From Streptomyces antimycoticus (lineage in GTDB: Bacteria; Actinomycetota; Actinomycetes; Streptomycetales; Streptomycetaceae), in the NCBI RefSeq assembly GCF_005405925.1, contig NZ_BJHV01000001.1, forward strand, positions 6,386,001-6,450,000: a DNA stretch of 64,000 nucleotides, given 5' to 3'. This document shows, one piece after another, positions 35,607 through 44,325 of the stretch. The position numbers were made by a program, and so were the translations under genes. The notes beneath the pieces were generated by a model. That model was not told the origin of the DNA, did not search any database, and saw nothing but the letters and a program-made list of their open reading frames with translations. Within the stretch, counting starts at the first letter, position 1. Every line of letters starts with the position of its first letter.

Positions 35607-36239
35607 TCAGCCGAGCATGGTGACCCCGAGGGAGAAGTTGGCGTGCTTGACGGAGTGGGTGATCAGGCCCAGCTCCAGCAGGCCGACGTTCTCCAGTGCC
35701 CGCGCCATCGGAAGCTCCCCGGTGTCCATCGGACGCAGCCCCAGGCTCTCGATGAACGCCGACACGCGTGCCTTTGCCTGCGCGTCGTCGCCGGCGATGA
35801 ACACGTCCAACGGACGGCCCTCGGCCGGACCGGCCGCCAACACATGGGAGAACAGGGTGTTGAACGCCTTGACGACATGCGCGCCGGCGGGCGCGGCCTT
35901 GGCGATCTCCTGCGCGCCGGAACTGTCGTCGGGGGTGACAAAGCCCTGGAAATCGGGGGTGACGGGGTTGGTGACGTCGATGATGACCTTGCCCTGCAGT
36001 GCGTCCCCGTACTCGCTCACCACCGCCGCCGCGCCGGCGTACGGCACGGCGAGGACAACGATGTCCCCGGCCGGGGCGGCGTCGGCCGTCCCGACAGTGG
36101 CGCCGCCGAGCGCGGCGGCCAATTCCTCGGCCTTGGCCGGGTTACGGCCGATGATCTCGACGGCGTTGCCGCCGGCGAGCGCCCGGGCGGCCAGGGCGCG
36201 GGCCACGTTCCCCAGGCCGATAATGCTGATGCTGCTCAT
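35607..36239 (-). CDS. NADPH-dependent F420 reductase-like protein
   Basis: A 210-residue Rossmann protein, starting MSSISIIGLGNVARALAARA, with the motif GLGNVA. Later parts, DIVVLAVPYAGAAAVVSEYG, GKVIIDVTNP and VVKAFNTLFSHVLA, match its paralogues at 33831 and 37777. It is closer to the 37777 protein: both begin MSSISIIG and end their conserved part with ESLGLRP. The ATG 36239 lies inside a longer, less likely frame. It is divergent from the LysR gene at 36524, with 284 bp between the starts. Confidence 0.8.
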   Translation of the reverse strand: MSSISIIGLGNVARALAARALAGGNAVEIIGRNPAKAEELAAALGGATVGTADAAPAGDIVVLAVPYAGAAAVVSEYGDALQGKVIIDVTNPVTPDFQGFVTPDDSSGAQEIAKAAPAGAHVVKAFNTLFSHVLAAGPAEGRPLDVFIAGDDAQAKARVSAFIESLGLRPMDTGELPMARALENVGLLELGLITHSVKHANFSLGVTMLG

Positions 36240-36523
36240 TGGTGTGTCTGCTTTCTGGAGCTGGATAGGACGCCATGCCCACCCCGCCGTTGTTAACGAT
36301 TGTGTCGTCGACACCGTCGAATGACGCGATGGGCGGCGCTCAATTCCTGATGCGCCCATTCTGGGACCGGGTCCTGCTATCAAGTTCCGATGTCGAATTC
36401 TTATGCCGAATTCACTTCGGCCCCATCGGGTACCTATTCAGGCTGCCATTGGCCCGAGTGGGTGTCCAAGACCTCTTTCCACCGTGGTGATACCTTGAAG
36501 GCATCACCGGGCCGGGAGGCGCC

Positions 36524-37435
36524 ATGGATCTGGACCTGCGCAAACTGCGTTACTTCGTCACCGTGGCCGACCAGTTGCACTTCGGCCGCGCCGCCGATGA
36601 GCTGCATATCGCGCAGCCGGTGCTCAGCCGGCAGATCCGCGCGCTCGAGCAGGACCTCGGCGCCTCGCTGTTCACCAGGGATCGCCACGGCGTAGCGCTG
36701 ACCGACGCGGGTCGACAATTGCTGGAGGACGCCGGTCCGCTGCTCGCCTCCGCGCACGCGGCCCGCCGCCGGGTGTCCGTGGCCGCCCGCGGCAGCCGGC
36801 GGCTGGTGGTCGGTTTCCGGGCCGGCATCCCGGTCATCCCGGCGGCGCGGGCGTTCGAGGCCCGGCACCCGGACGTGGTCGTGGACGTGCAGCGGATCGA
36901 ATGGGACGACCAGGCGCCGATGCTGCTCGACGGCCGCATCGACGTCGGCTATGTGCGGCTGCCCATCGACGAGGCCGGCCTGCGCGTCACCCCGCTGTAC
37001 ACCGAGCCGCGGGTGGCGGTGCTGCCCGCCGGCCACCGGTTGGCCGGCAAGGAGGAGGTCACCGAGGCCGACCTGGCCGGCGAACCGCTGGTCTGGCATG
37101 CCGATCCGAGCACGCAGCCCACCAGGCGCCCGCACCCTAACGCCGGGTACCGGGTGCGCGGGGTGGACGAGACGCTCGAGCATGTCGCGGCCGGCCGGGG
37201 CATCTCGTTCCTAGCCCGTTCGGCGACCGTGTTCTACTCACATCCGGACGTCATCTATGTGCCCATCCCGGATCTGGCGCCCGACCAGGTGTGCCTCGCG
37301 GTGGCGGCATCGCGCACGTCGCCAGTGGTGGATGACTTCTTCACCGCGGCTCAGGCGACGGCCGAGATCACGGCAGAATGCGGGAACTATGAAATGTGGC
37401 AGCTTGCAAGCGATGCCGTTTCACAGCACGGTTGA
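36524..37435 (+). CDS. LysR-family transcriptional regulator
   Basis: LysR regulator of 303 residues. The DNA-binding region reads RKLRYFVTVADQLHFGRAAD and HIAQPVLSRQIRALEQDLG. The effector domain starts near residue 90 with LVVGFRAGIPVIPAARAF. ATG 36524 follows GGGAGG. Its position between two F420-reductase-like genes, divergent from the one at 35607, suggests it controls them. The ligand cannot be inferred. Confidence 0.88.
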   Translation: MDLDLRKLRYFVTVADQLHFGRAADELHIAQPVLSRQIRALEQDLGASLFTRDRHGVALTDAGRQLLEDAGPLLASAHAARRRVSVAARGSRRLVVGFRAGIPVIPAARAFEARHPDVVVDVQRIEWDDQAPMLLDGRIDVGYVRLPIDEAGLRVTPLYTEPRVAVLPAGHRLAGKEEVTEADLAGEPLVWHADPSTQPTRRPHPNAGYRVRGVDETLEHVAAGRGISFLARSATVFYSHPDVIYVPIPDLAPDQVCLAVAASRTSPVVDDFFTAAQATAEITAECGNYEMWQLASDAVSQHG

Positions 37436-37489
37436 ACAGTCCGACTGACAACAGCAGCGCCAACAGGGGGCACGCGGTCACAGCGATGA

Positions 37490-37690
37490 CGCCAGCCGGG
37501 CCCGCACCGGCAGCCTTCCCCGAGCCCTCGCCACCTTCCGCAGCCTGGCGATCAGCCTCGCCCACCTCGCCGGGTGGAAGAACAACGCCGCCGCACACGA
37601 CCACCACCGAAACCGCTCGGCCGATGCCCTACGCGAGCTCGGTCTCACGGGCTGGGCACGCAGCACACCTGGCCGTGGATTGAGACTCGA
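37490..37690 (+). pseudogene. Transposase C-terminal remnant (ISAs1-like)
   Basis: Translation of about 37497-37690 gives RTGSLPRALATFRSLAISLA, HLAGWKNNAAAHDHHRNR and ADALRELGLTGW, which resembles the C-terminal end of ISAs1/IS-like transposases (LPRALATFRSLAISLARLAG type). No start, catalytic residues or ends remain. It fills the gap between the LysR gene and the next reductase and shows past transposition here. Confidence 0.55.
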
Positions 37691-37776
37691 ACACCTCCCT
37701 CATAGCGGGCCCGACTATGGGAAGTGTGGAACCAAGCTTCATTGGCGAGTGCTTCGGTGATCCGTCAACCGTTCGC

Positions 37777-38400
37777 TCAGACGGGAAGTTCGGTGACGCT
37801 GAGGGCGAAGTCCAGGTTCCCCACCCCGTGGTTGGCGAGGCCCACCGTGACCACGCCCGCTCCTTCCAGCCAGTGCGCCATTTTCAGGCCGCCGACGTCC
37901 AGCGGGCGCAGCCCGAGGCTCTCGATGAACGCCTCCACACTTGCCTTGGCCTGTGCATTGTCGCCGGCGATGAAGACGTCGGGCCGACCCTTCTCCAGGA
38001 CGTGACGGAAGATGGTGTTGAACGCCTTCACCACGTTGGCGCTGGCCGGGGCGGCCTTGGCGACTTCCTGCGCGATCGAGGTCTCCTCGCGGTGGGCCAG
38101 CCCGTCGAACGTGGAATTGAAGGGATTGCTGATGTCGACGATGACCTTGCCCGCGAGAGCGTCTCCGTACTGGGCGACGGTCGGCACGACACCGTCGTAC
38201 AACAGGGCCACGATGACGATGTCCCCGGCCGGGGCGGTGCCCCATTCTCCCGTCGTGGCGCCGCCGCCGAGAGCCTTGGCCAGGTCGGCGGCCTTGGACT
38301 GATCGCGGCCCATGACCTCGACGGTGTTGCCGCCCGCTATCGCCCGCGTGCCGATGGTGCGGGCCATGTTCCCGGCGCCGATGATGCTGATGCTGCTCAT
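37777..38400 (-). CDS. NADPH-dependent F420 reductase-like protein
   Basis: Third member of the group, 207 residues, starting MSSISIIGAGNMARTIGTRA. Preserved segments are DIVIVALLYDGVVPTVAQYG, GKVIVDISNPFNSTFDG and NVVKAFNTIFRHVLEKG. It differs from the 35607 protein along the whole length, so it is an older duplicate. The SDR gene at 38434 lies 33 bp upstream on the same strand, suggesting one operon. Confidence 0.8.
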   Translation of the reverse strand: MSSISIIGAGNMARTIGTRAIAGGNTVEVMGRDQSKAADLAKALGGGATTGEWGTAPAGDIVIVALLYDGVVPTVAQYGDALAGKVIVDISNPFNSTFDGLAHREETSIAQEVAKAAPASANVVKAFNTIFRHVLEKGRPDVFIAGDNAQAKASVEAFIESLGLRPLDVGGLKMAHWLEGAGVVTVGLANHGVGNLDFALSVTELPV

Positions 38401-38433
38401 GAGATGTCCTGCCTTGAGTGTGGGTTGTTCGGT

Positions 38434-39168
38434 TCAGATGGCGGTGGTGCCGCCGTCGGCGACGAGTTCCATGCCGTTGACGTAGCTGGAGTCGTCGGAG
38501 GCGAGGAAGAGGGCGGCGGTGGCGATTTCGTCGGGGCGGCCCATCTGGCCGCGGGGGATGAGGGACTCGAACTGGCGCTTGGTGGCCTCGTCGAAGAGTT
38601 CTTCCTGCTTGGCGGTGGCGACCTGGCCGGGGGTCAGGACGTTGACGCGGATGCGGCGGTCCTTTAGCTCGTTGAGCCAGATGCGGGCCCATGCCTGCTG
38701 GACGGCCTTGCTGCCGGCGTAGACGCTCCAGCCGGGGAAGGCGCCGAGGGAGGCGTTGGAGCCGGTCATGAGGATGGAGCCGCCGTCGTTGAAGAGCGGG
38801 AGGGCCTTCTGGACGGTGAACAGGGTGCCGCGGGCGTTGAGCCCGAACCAGGTGTCGAACTGGGCCTCGGTGATCTCGCCGAGCGGGGCGGGCTCGCCGC
38901 CGCCGGCGCTGGCCCACAGCACGTCGAGGCTGCCCTTCTCCCGCTTGACGGTGTCGTACAGGCGGTCCAGGTCGTCCAGGTCAGCGGCGTCGCCCTGGAC
39001 GCCGGTGACGTTGCGGCCGATCTGCTTCACGGCCTCGTCCAGGGCGTCCTGGCGGCGGCCGGTGATGAAGACGTGCGCTCCCTCGTCGACGAACAGCTTC
39101 GCGCCGGCCAGCGCCATGCCGGTGGTGCCGCCGGTGATGACCGCTACCTTGCCGTCAAGCTTTCCCAT
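38434..39168 (-). CDS. Short-chain dehydrogenase
   Basis: Classical SDR, 244 residues. The cofactor motif is ITGGTTGMALAGAKLF, Asp for the adenine pocket is in QGDAADLDDL, and the catalytic set is intact: Ser in TGSNASLGA and YAGSK (YxxxK). The C-terminus ends LVADGGTTAI. It is divergent from the TetR gene at 39313 with 144 bp between the starts; that gap holds two TATGTACACCG copies. A TetR-controlled SDR is a common layout for reactive-metabolite or antibiotic-linked reductases. Confidence 0.87.
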   Translation of the reverse strand: MGKLDGKVAVITGGTTGMALAGAKLFVDEGAHVFITGRRQDALDEAVKQIGRNVTGVQGDAADLDDLDRLYDTVKREKGSLDVLWASAGGGEPAPLGEITEAQFDTWFGLNARGTLFTVQKALPLFNDGGSILMTGSNASLGAFPGWSVYAGSKAVQQAWARIWLNELKDRRIRVNVLTPGQVATAKQEELFDEATKRQFESLIPRGQMGRPDEIATAALFLASDDSSYVNGMELVADGGTTAI

Positions 39169-39217
39169 AGTCGTTCCCTTAGGTCGGTGGTGCCGTGCGC
39201 ACCTGGGGTGACGGTGT

Positions 39218-39282
39218 TATGTACACCGCCCTGTGTGCTTACGGTACGGGGTGGGCGACTGGGACGCAAACTATGTACACCG
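39218..39282. promoter_or_regulatory. Candidate TetR operators: two 11-bp direct repeats
   Basis: TATGTACACCG occurs at 39218-39228 and 39272-39282, 54 bp apart, in the gap between the divergent SDR and TetR genes. Each contains the partial palindrome TGTACA. Position and repetition suggest binding sites for the neighbouring TetR protein. Confidence 0.5.
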
Positions 39283-39312
39283 GTCGTTACCTAGCTGGGG
39301 TAGCATGGACCC

Positions 39313-39924
39313 ATGACGGAGTTGGAGAAGGGCCCCACGGGCCGCCGCCGCGGCCGGGGCGCCCGCGAGCGCATCCTCAGCGCGTCCCAGCAGCTGTTCC
39401 GCGAGCAGGGCATCAACCGCACCGGCATGGACCAGCTTTGCGCGGCGGCCGAGGTGTCCAAGCGCACGGCCTACCAGCACTTCACCGGCAAGGACGAACT
39501 CGTGGCCGAGTACCTCCGCCGGTTCGACCCCTCCGTTCTGCCCGGCGTGTTCGATCGCACCGACCTCACGCCCCGTGAACGGCTCCTCGCGGCCTTCGAC
39601 ATCCCCCCCACCACCCCCCTGTGCCCCTACATCGCCGCCGCCGTCGAACTCCACGACTCCCAGCACCCCGCGTCCCAGTACGCACGCGACTACAAGAAAG
39701 CCGTCGCCGCGCGGCTCGCCGACACCGCCCGCGAAGCCGGCGCCGCCGACCCTGAACAGCTCGGCGAGCAGCTCGCGCTGCTCATCGACGGCGCCGCGGC
39801 CCGCACCCGGGTCCTCGACGCGGACGCCTTCCCCACCGCCGCCGCCATCGCCGCCGTCCTCATCGACAACGCCATCCCCGCCACAGCCGGCGATGACCGG
39901 CGACGGGAGGAAGTGTCAAGCTAA
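39313..39924 (+). CDS. TetR-family transcriptional regulator
   Basis: A 203-residue TetR. The helix-turn-helix is ASQQLFREQGINRTGMDQLC and EVSKRTAYQHFTGKDELVAE, ending near residue 60. The remainder is helical, with a region from PLCPYIAAAVELHDSQHPA to QLALLIDGAAARTRVLD that is typical of TetR_C proteins. It is divergent from the SDR gene at 38434 and likely represses it and itself through the repeats at 39218 and 39272. Confidence 0.88.
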   Translation: MTELEKGPTGRRRGRGARERILSASQQLFREQGINRTGMDQLCAAAEVSKRTAYQHFTGKDELVAEYLRRFDPSVLPGVFDRTDLTPRERLLAAFDIPPTTPLCPYIAAAVELHDSQHPASQYARDYKKAVAARLADTAREAGAADPEQLGEQLALLIDGAAARTRVLDADAFPTAAAIAAVLIDNAIPATAGDDRRREEVSS

Positions 39925-40090
39925 CGTGGCACTCCGCGGCCGGGCTGGACGCGCTGCGTCGCGCTGCACCCGCCGGTACGCGACACCGGCCGCCCGGCAC
40001 CCGGCCCGGACCTTGTGATCAGGCGACGCGAGATCAGTCCCGGTTCGGCGGTGGCGAGTCGTAGGGCGGTATGGAGCCCATGGGTACAGC

Positions 40091-40121
40091 GGTGGACTCT
40101 CCCACCGTCGGAGAGTCCACC
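40091..40121. promoter_or_regulatory. Perfect inverted repeat, MerR operator
   Basis: Arms of 12 bp (40091-40102, GGTGGACTCTCC, and its exact complement at 40110-40121) flank a 7-bp spacer. It ends 8 bp before the MerR start. MerR-type regulators bind such dyads inside their promoters. Its location points to autoregulation of the MerR-BtrH operon. Confidence 0.72.
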
Positions 40122-40129
40122 ATGACGGC

Positions 40130-40936
40130 ATGCACGAAGAACTGCTCACCATCGGGCGCTTCGCCCGCCTGTGCCGGCTCAGCATCAAGCAGCTCCGGCA
40201 CTACGACGAGACGGGGCTCTTGGCCCCGGTCCACGTGGACGCCCACTCCGGCTACCGCTATTACGCGCCTGAGCAGGCACGTGATGCCCTGACCGTTGCC
40301 CTGCTCCGGGAGACGGATCTTCCCTTGGCGGTGATCGCCCAGGCGCTGTCCGCCGAGCCCGAATCCAGGGCACAGATCCTGCGCGCCGAGCGGGACCGGC
40401 TGGCCGAGCGGATCAGCAGGGATCAGGCACGGCTGGAGATGCTGGAGCGGCTGGCGGAGGGCGGCCTTCCCGGCTATGAGGTGACGATGGGCAGAGAGCC
40501 GGAGCGGCGGCTGGCGGTGGTGCGGGCGGCCTGTGCCTTCGAGGAGATCGGAGAGACGTTCGGGGCATGCGTGGGACGGCTGTTGCCCGTGCTCGGCAAG
40601 GGGGGAATCGCATGGGAGCCGCCGCTGTGGGGGCTGTATCCGCTGGATCTGGACGAGCGGATGGAGATCGCCGTCGGAGCGCAGACCTCGCAGGGGGAGG
40701 GGACGCCCGGCCTGGAGTTCGAGACGCTGCCCGGCGGACCCGTCGCCGAGACCGTGCACCTCGGGTCCTATGCCCAGCTCCCCCTGGCCTACAACGCTCT
40801 CTTCGCCGCTGTCCACGAGCGCGGGCTGCGTCCGCAAGCGCCGGTACGTGAGGTCTATCTCGTCGGGCCGGCGGAGGCACCGCAAGAAGAATGGATGACC
40901 CGGCTGATCATCCCCGTCCAGGAAAACACGGCATGA
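40130..40936 (+). CDS. MerR-family regulator with GyrI-like effector domain
   Basis: A 268-residue activator or repressor. The MerR helix-turn-helix covers LTIGRFARLCRLSIKQLRHY and the wing DAHSGYRYYAPEQARD. A coiled-coil linker (RAERDRLAERISRDQARLEM) joins a C-terminal GyrI/SOUL-like ligand domain (about residues 120-265), with VHLGSYAQLPLAYNALFAAV and PVREVYLVGPAEAP. Members of this class bind hydrophobic cationic or bulky drugs. The perfect inverted repeat at 40091-40121 is the natural operator. Its stop overlaps the next start (ATGA), so it is translated together with the BtrH-like gene. Confidence 0.87.
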   Translation: MHEELLTIGRFARLCRLSIKQLRHYDETGLLAPVHVDAHSGYRYYAPEQARDALTVALLRETDLPLAVIAQALSAEPESRAQILRAERDRLAERISRDQARLEMLERLAEGGLPGYEVTMGREPERRLAVVRAACAFEEIGETFGACVGRLLPVLGKGGIAWEPPLWGLYPLDLDERMEIAVGAQTSQGEGTPGLEFETLPGGPVAETVHLGSYAQLPLAYNALFAAVHERGLRPQAPVREVYLVGPAEAPQEEWMTRLIIPVQENTA

Positions 40937-41940
40937 CCACGGTGATTGACCTTGACGCCCGTGGTACGCGGCACTGCGAGACGTCGGCTCTGGGGGTGCT
41001 GCTGCGACACCAGGGACTCGATCTGTCCGAGCCCATGCTCTTCGGCCTCGGCTCCGGCCTGTCCTTCATCTACTGGGACAGCAAGAGCATGGGCTTCCCC
41101 TTCCTCGGGGGACGGGTCAAGCCCTTCGAGCTGACCAGGAACCTGGCCACCGCACTCGGGCTGGACCTCCTGGTTCAGGAGACCACCTCCCCTCGCCGGG
41201 CATGGGAGAACGTGGCGGCCCACATCGAGGCCGGCCGCCCCGTCGGACTGCAGCTCGACAGCTATCACCTGGACTACTTCGGATCGAAGGTGCACTTCGG
41301 CGGTCATGTCGTCGCCATGTACGGCTACGACGACCACGACGCCTACCTGGTGGACACGGACCAGCAAGGCGGAACGGTGACCACCAGCCTGACCAGCCTC
41401 GCCCGGGCCAGGGCCGCGCGCGGCCCGATGACCGCCAAGCACCGGTCCTTCACCCTCGCCGCCCCGAAGCACCTGCCCTCCCCACAGGGCCACATCATTC
41501 CCGCCATCACCGCCTGCGCCGAGGCCTTCCTCAACCCGCCCATCGCCAACCTCGGCCACCGAGGCATCGAAAAGGCCGGCAAGCAGGTACGCACATGGCT
41601 CCAGCGGACCGACAACCCGCAGCGGGACCTACCCCAGGCCGCCCTCCTGATGGAGCAGGCCGGCACCGGCGGCGCCCTGTTCCGCAACCTCTACCGCGAC
41701 TTCCTCGCCGAATGCACCCAACTGCTCGACAGCGACCACCTGCGCACCGGCCACGCGATGTACACCGAGGCGGCCACCCTATGGACGGAAGTCGCCGCAC
41801 TCATCACCCGCGCCGGTGCATCAGGTGATACGCAGTGCCTCGTCCGGGCCGGCGCCATCCTCCATGACCTTTCCCGCATAGAGCACGCGGCCATGCGCGC
41901 GCTGAGCCGCCTGGCAACCTTTGGCGGCCCCCGTACCTGA
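40933..41940 (+). CDS. BtrH N-terminal/DUF4872 domain protein
   Basis: A 335-residue protein with a BtrH-type N-terminal domain and a DUF4872 C-terminal domain. In butirosin biosynthesis BtrH transfers an acyl group from a carrier protein to the aminoglycoside. The fold is related to papain-like peptidases, and the expected residues are seen: Cys in HCETSALGVLLRHQG, His in FGGHVVAMYGYD, and Asp in AYLVDTDQ. The C-terminal part has the helical DUF4872 pattern from NPPIANLGHRGIEKAG to the end. It is coupled to the MerR gene by ATGA. No biosynthetic genes surround it, so it may modify or hydrolyse an incoming compound; that is inference. Confidence 0.78.
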   Translation: MTTVIDLDARGTRHCETSALGVLLRHQGLDLSEPMLFGLGSGLSFIYWDSKSMGFPFLGGRVKPFELTRNLATALGLDLLVQETTSPRRAWENVAAHIEAGRPVGLQLDSYHLDYFGSKVHFGGHVVAMYGYDDHDAYLVDTDQQGGTVTTSLTSLARARAARGPMTAKHRSFTLAAPKHLPSPQGHIIPAITACAEAFLNPPIANLGHRGIEKAGKQVRTWLQRTDNPQRDLPQAALLMEQAGTGGALFRNLYRDFLAECTQLLDSDHLRTGHAMYTEAATLWTEVAALITRAGASGDTQCLVRAGAILHDLSRIEHAAMRALSRLATFGGPRT

Positions 41941-41951
41941 ACAACCCCTGG

Positions 41952-43421
41952 CTATTGGCGGGAGAGGACTCGGGTGATGCCCGCGGCCAGGGCCGTGGCC
42001 AGCAGCCAGCCCGCGCCGATCAGGAGCCAGGCGATCCACTGGGTCGGCCCCGTCGGCTGGAACGCCCGCTCCTGGCCGAAGTCGATCACAGGAAGGAGCA
42101 GGTCCAGGCTGTACATCACGGGGTTGAACACCGGATGGGTCGTACCACTGGGCAGGTGGGGCCGGTGCAGGGCGAAGACGGTGGTTCCGGTGGCGAGCAG
42201 GGCCAGCAGCCACACGGCGGCACGTTCCGGCAAGTAGCCGTACCCGACGGTGGCATCCTGCACGTACCCCCAAGCCCGGGCGTACCAGGGGAGGGTCGTA
42301 CGGCGGTGGCGCTGGCGGGTCAGGAGCACGGTCCGGGCGTCGCGGTCCTGGCCGATGGACTGGTAGACGGTGGCGAGCTGCTGGTACGGCTGGGGCCGGT
42401 ACCCGTCGGGGTCGCGGCTCAGCAGCTCAAGGCGATCGTTGACGGCCAGGTGCGGTTCCAGCGACCGGTAGACCAGCCCGTCGAGTTGGAGCGGCGACTG
42501 CTCGTGACCGTCGTCATGGAGCCGGAGTACACCGATGGCGGCGTGGCGCAGATCCATGCCTCCCGTGGCCCGCGCGGGTCGAAGGAGCAGCTCCCCGGCC
42601 TGGAGGTGAGGGCAGGAGAGGGCGTTTCCCCGGGCGGGCGTGAGGGATGCGTCATCGAAGCTGACCGACCCGCCGACAGTGGCGCCGGTCAGCGTGATGG
42701 CTCCGTCGGCGCGGAAGCCCTCGCCGCAATCGATGGTCGTGGGGACCTGGATACCGGGGGCGAACAGGGCCTCACCGCCGGGTTGGTGCAGCGCCGCCCC
42801 GCGCAGGTGCAGGCCGTCACTGAGGCGCGCCTGCAGCAGTCGCAGCTCCCCGTCGGCGCGGAATCCGTCGGTCCCGACGACGCCCTTCGCCTCCAGGCGT
42901 GCGCCGTCCAGGGCCACACCGCCGGCATGGGAGAGGTGCGCGCCCTGGAGGAGCAGGCTCCCGCTGAGGTGCGCGTCATGCACGTCGACCTTGCCCTGTA
43001 CGCGACAGTTCATCAGGTCGAGGTTCCCGTCCACCGTCGTGGCGCCCATCCCCAGCCCCGGTAGGCACGAGCCACCGAAACTGGTCACCCGAAGTGTGGC
43101 CCCGTACAGCTGCGGCGCCTCCTCGAACCAGCACTCCTCCAGCCACAGCACGCAGCACACCTCGGCGAAGACCAGGCGCAGCTTCCCCGCTATCCGGGCA
43201 CCCACCAGGTGGACCATCGGAGTTTCACCGCTGATGGCATCGGCACCGCCCAGCAGCAACGAGCGGACCACCGAGGCCCGCACCCGCCGCTCCGGCCCCC
43301 AGCCGCCGCCGTCCACCGCCGTTCCGCCGACCGCGTCGCGCGGACGCAGATCGACTTCGCCCCCCGCGGCGAATGCCGCCCAGAGCCGGAGTTCCGGGCC
43401 GGTGAGGTCATCTGGGCGCAT
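41952..43421 (-). CDS. Large membrane protein with repeat-rich soluble domain
   Basis: A 489-residue protein. The first 300 residues contain regular segments of the type GSLLLQGAHLSHAGGVALDG and GELRLLQARLSDGLHLRGAA, which look like a right-handed beta-helix or pentapeptide-like solenoid. The end has at least two membrane helices (about 393-412, AAVWLLALLATGTTVFAL, and 460-482, IAWLLIGAGWLLATALAAGI). Similar streptomycete proteins are labelled membrane-associated oxidoreductase, but no cofactor motif is visible. It ends 12 bp from the BtrH-like gene and converges with it. Confidence 0.65.
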   Translation of the reverse strand: MRPDDLTGPELRLWAAFAAGGEVDLRPRDAVGGTAVDGGGWGPERRVRASVVRSLLLGGADAISGETPMVHLVGARIAGKLRLVFAEVCCVLWLEECWFEEAPQLYGATLRVTSFGGSCLPGLGMGATTVDGNLDLMNCRVQGKVDVHDAHLSGSLLLQGAHLSHAGGVALDGARLEAKGVVGTDGFRADGELRLLQARLSDGLHLRGAALHQPGGEALFAPGIQVPTTIDCGEGFRADGAITLTGATVGGSVSFDDASLTPARGNALSCPHLQAGELLLRPARATGGMDLRHAAIGVLRLHDDGHEQSPLQLDGLVYRSLEPHLAVNDRLELLSRDPDGYRPQPYQQLATVYQSIGQDRDARTVLLTRQRHRRTTLPWYARAWGYVQDATVGYGYLPERAAVWLLALLATGTTVFALHRPHLPSGTTHPVFNPVMYSLDLLLPVIDFGQERAFQPTGPTQWIAWLLIGAGWLLATALAAGITRVLSRQ

Positions 43422-43537
43422 CCGGGGGCCCTCCGGCCGGTCGGGAGCGGGGCCCGCCCGTGATCAAGCCGGGCGAGGTGGCCGCCGCGAGCGTAGCCAC
43501 GTGTCCTGGGATGCCCATGCTCTCGGCCCGGCAGTCC

Positions 43538-44287
43538 TCAGCCCTTCAGGACACCGGCGGAGCGGGCGGCGGCGAGCCACTGCGGGAACTCATGGAGCAA
43601 CTGATCGTAGAGCGCGGCGTCGGAGAGGCCCTTCGGTTTCGGTCCGGCGGCGAAGAAGCCCGCGTTGTCGACGATGCGCCGGTTGGGCACCGGCAGCTCG
43701 TCCAACCTGTGCAGGAAGCGGAACTCGTCGTCGCCGAACCCGATGAACTGCCAGAAGATGGGCAGCCTCGCGGCCGTGCACAGCACATGCTCTGCCGCCG
43801 CCTTGGACGTGGGGGAGCCGTCGGTCTGGAAGACGACGAATGCCGGGTCGTCGGCTCCGGACGACTGGTAGTGGTCGATGACGGCCTGCATGGCGACGTG
43901 GTAGTTGGTACGGCCCATGTGCCCCATCGAGTCGTGCAGGGGGTTGATCCGGTCCTGGTAGGCATCGAGGCTGATCTCAGCCGTCCCGTCGATCTCCGTG
44001 GAGAAGAAGACGACCGGCACGATCCCGTCGTCATCGAGGTGGGCCGCGAGAGCCAGCGTCTGCTCCGCCAAGTGCTGTACGGAGCCGTCACGGTAGTACG
44101 GGCGCATGCTCCCGGAACGGTCCAGAACCAGGTACACCGCGGCACGCTGCCCGTCGGCGCCGTGCTTGGCCAGCGAGACCGCAGCCGTCTTGTAGAGGCT
44201 GACCAGCCCCGGAGCCTGCGCGGCTACCTTTTCCAGACTGATCGCTGGGGTGGGCGCCTTAGGGGACTTGCGGTAGTCGATGGCCAT
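43538..44287 (-). CDS. TerF-like von Willebrand factor A domain protein
   Basis: A 249-residue protein. The vWA metal-ion-dependent adhesion site is VLDRSGSMRPYYRDG (DxSxS-like), with later Thr/Asp in GRTNYH and FQTDGSPTSK. The C-terminal part has LPIFWQFIGFGDDEFRFLHR, characteristic of the TerF/tellurite-resistance-associated vWA group. Such proteins act in calcium-linked stress and phage-defence assemblies. No other ter genes are nearby. The ATG 44287 has GGAGG about 14 nt upstream. A 15-residue leader ORF ends 38 bp upstream. Confidence 0.82.
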   Translation of the reverse strand: MAIDYRKSPKAPTPAISLEKVAAQAPGLVSLYKTAAVSLAKHGADGQRAAVYLVLDRSGSMRPYYRDGSVQHLAEQTLALAAHLDDDGIVPVVFFSTEIDGTAEISLDAYQDRINPLHDSMGHMGRTNYHVAMQAVIDHYQSSGADDPAFVVFQTDGSPTSKAAAEHVLCTAARLPIFWQFIGFGDDEFRFLHRLDELPVPNRRIVDNAGFFAAGPKPKGLSDAALYDQLLHEFPQWLAAARSAGVLKG

Positions 44288-44325
44288 AGCCGGTGATTGT
44301 CCTCCAACGGGTGAACGCGGGACTA

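Noticed and set aside
41955..43064. Plus-strand reading frames opposite the large membrane protein
   Set aside because: They have no family features, while the minus strand shows a regular repeat domain and membrane helices.
43538..44287. A complete tellurite-resistance (ter) locus around the vWA gene
   Set aside because: Only the TerF-like protein is present; no TerD, TerC or related genes lie in the window.
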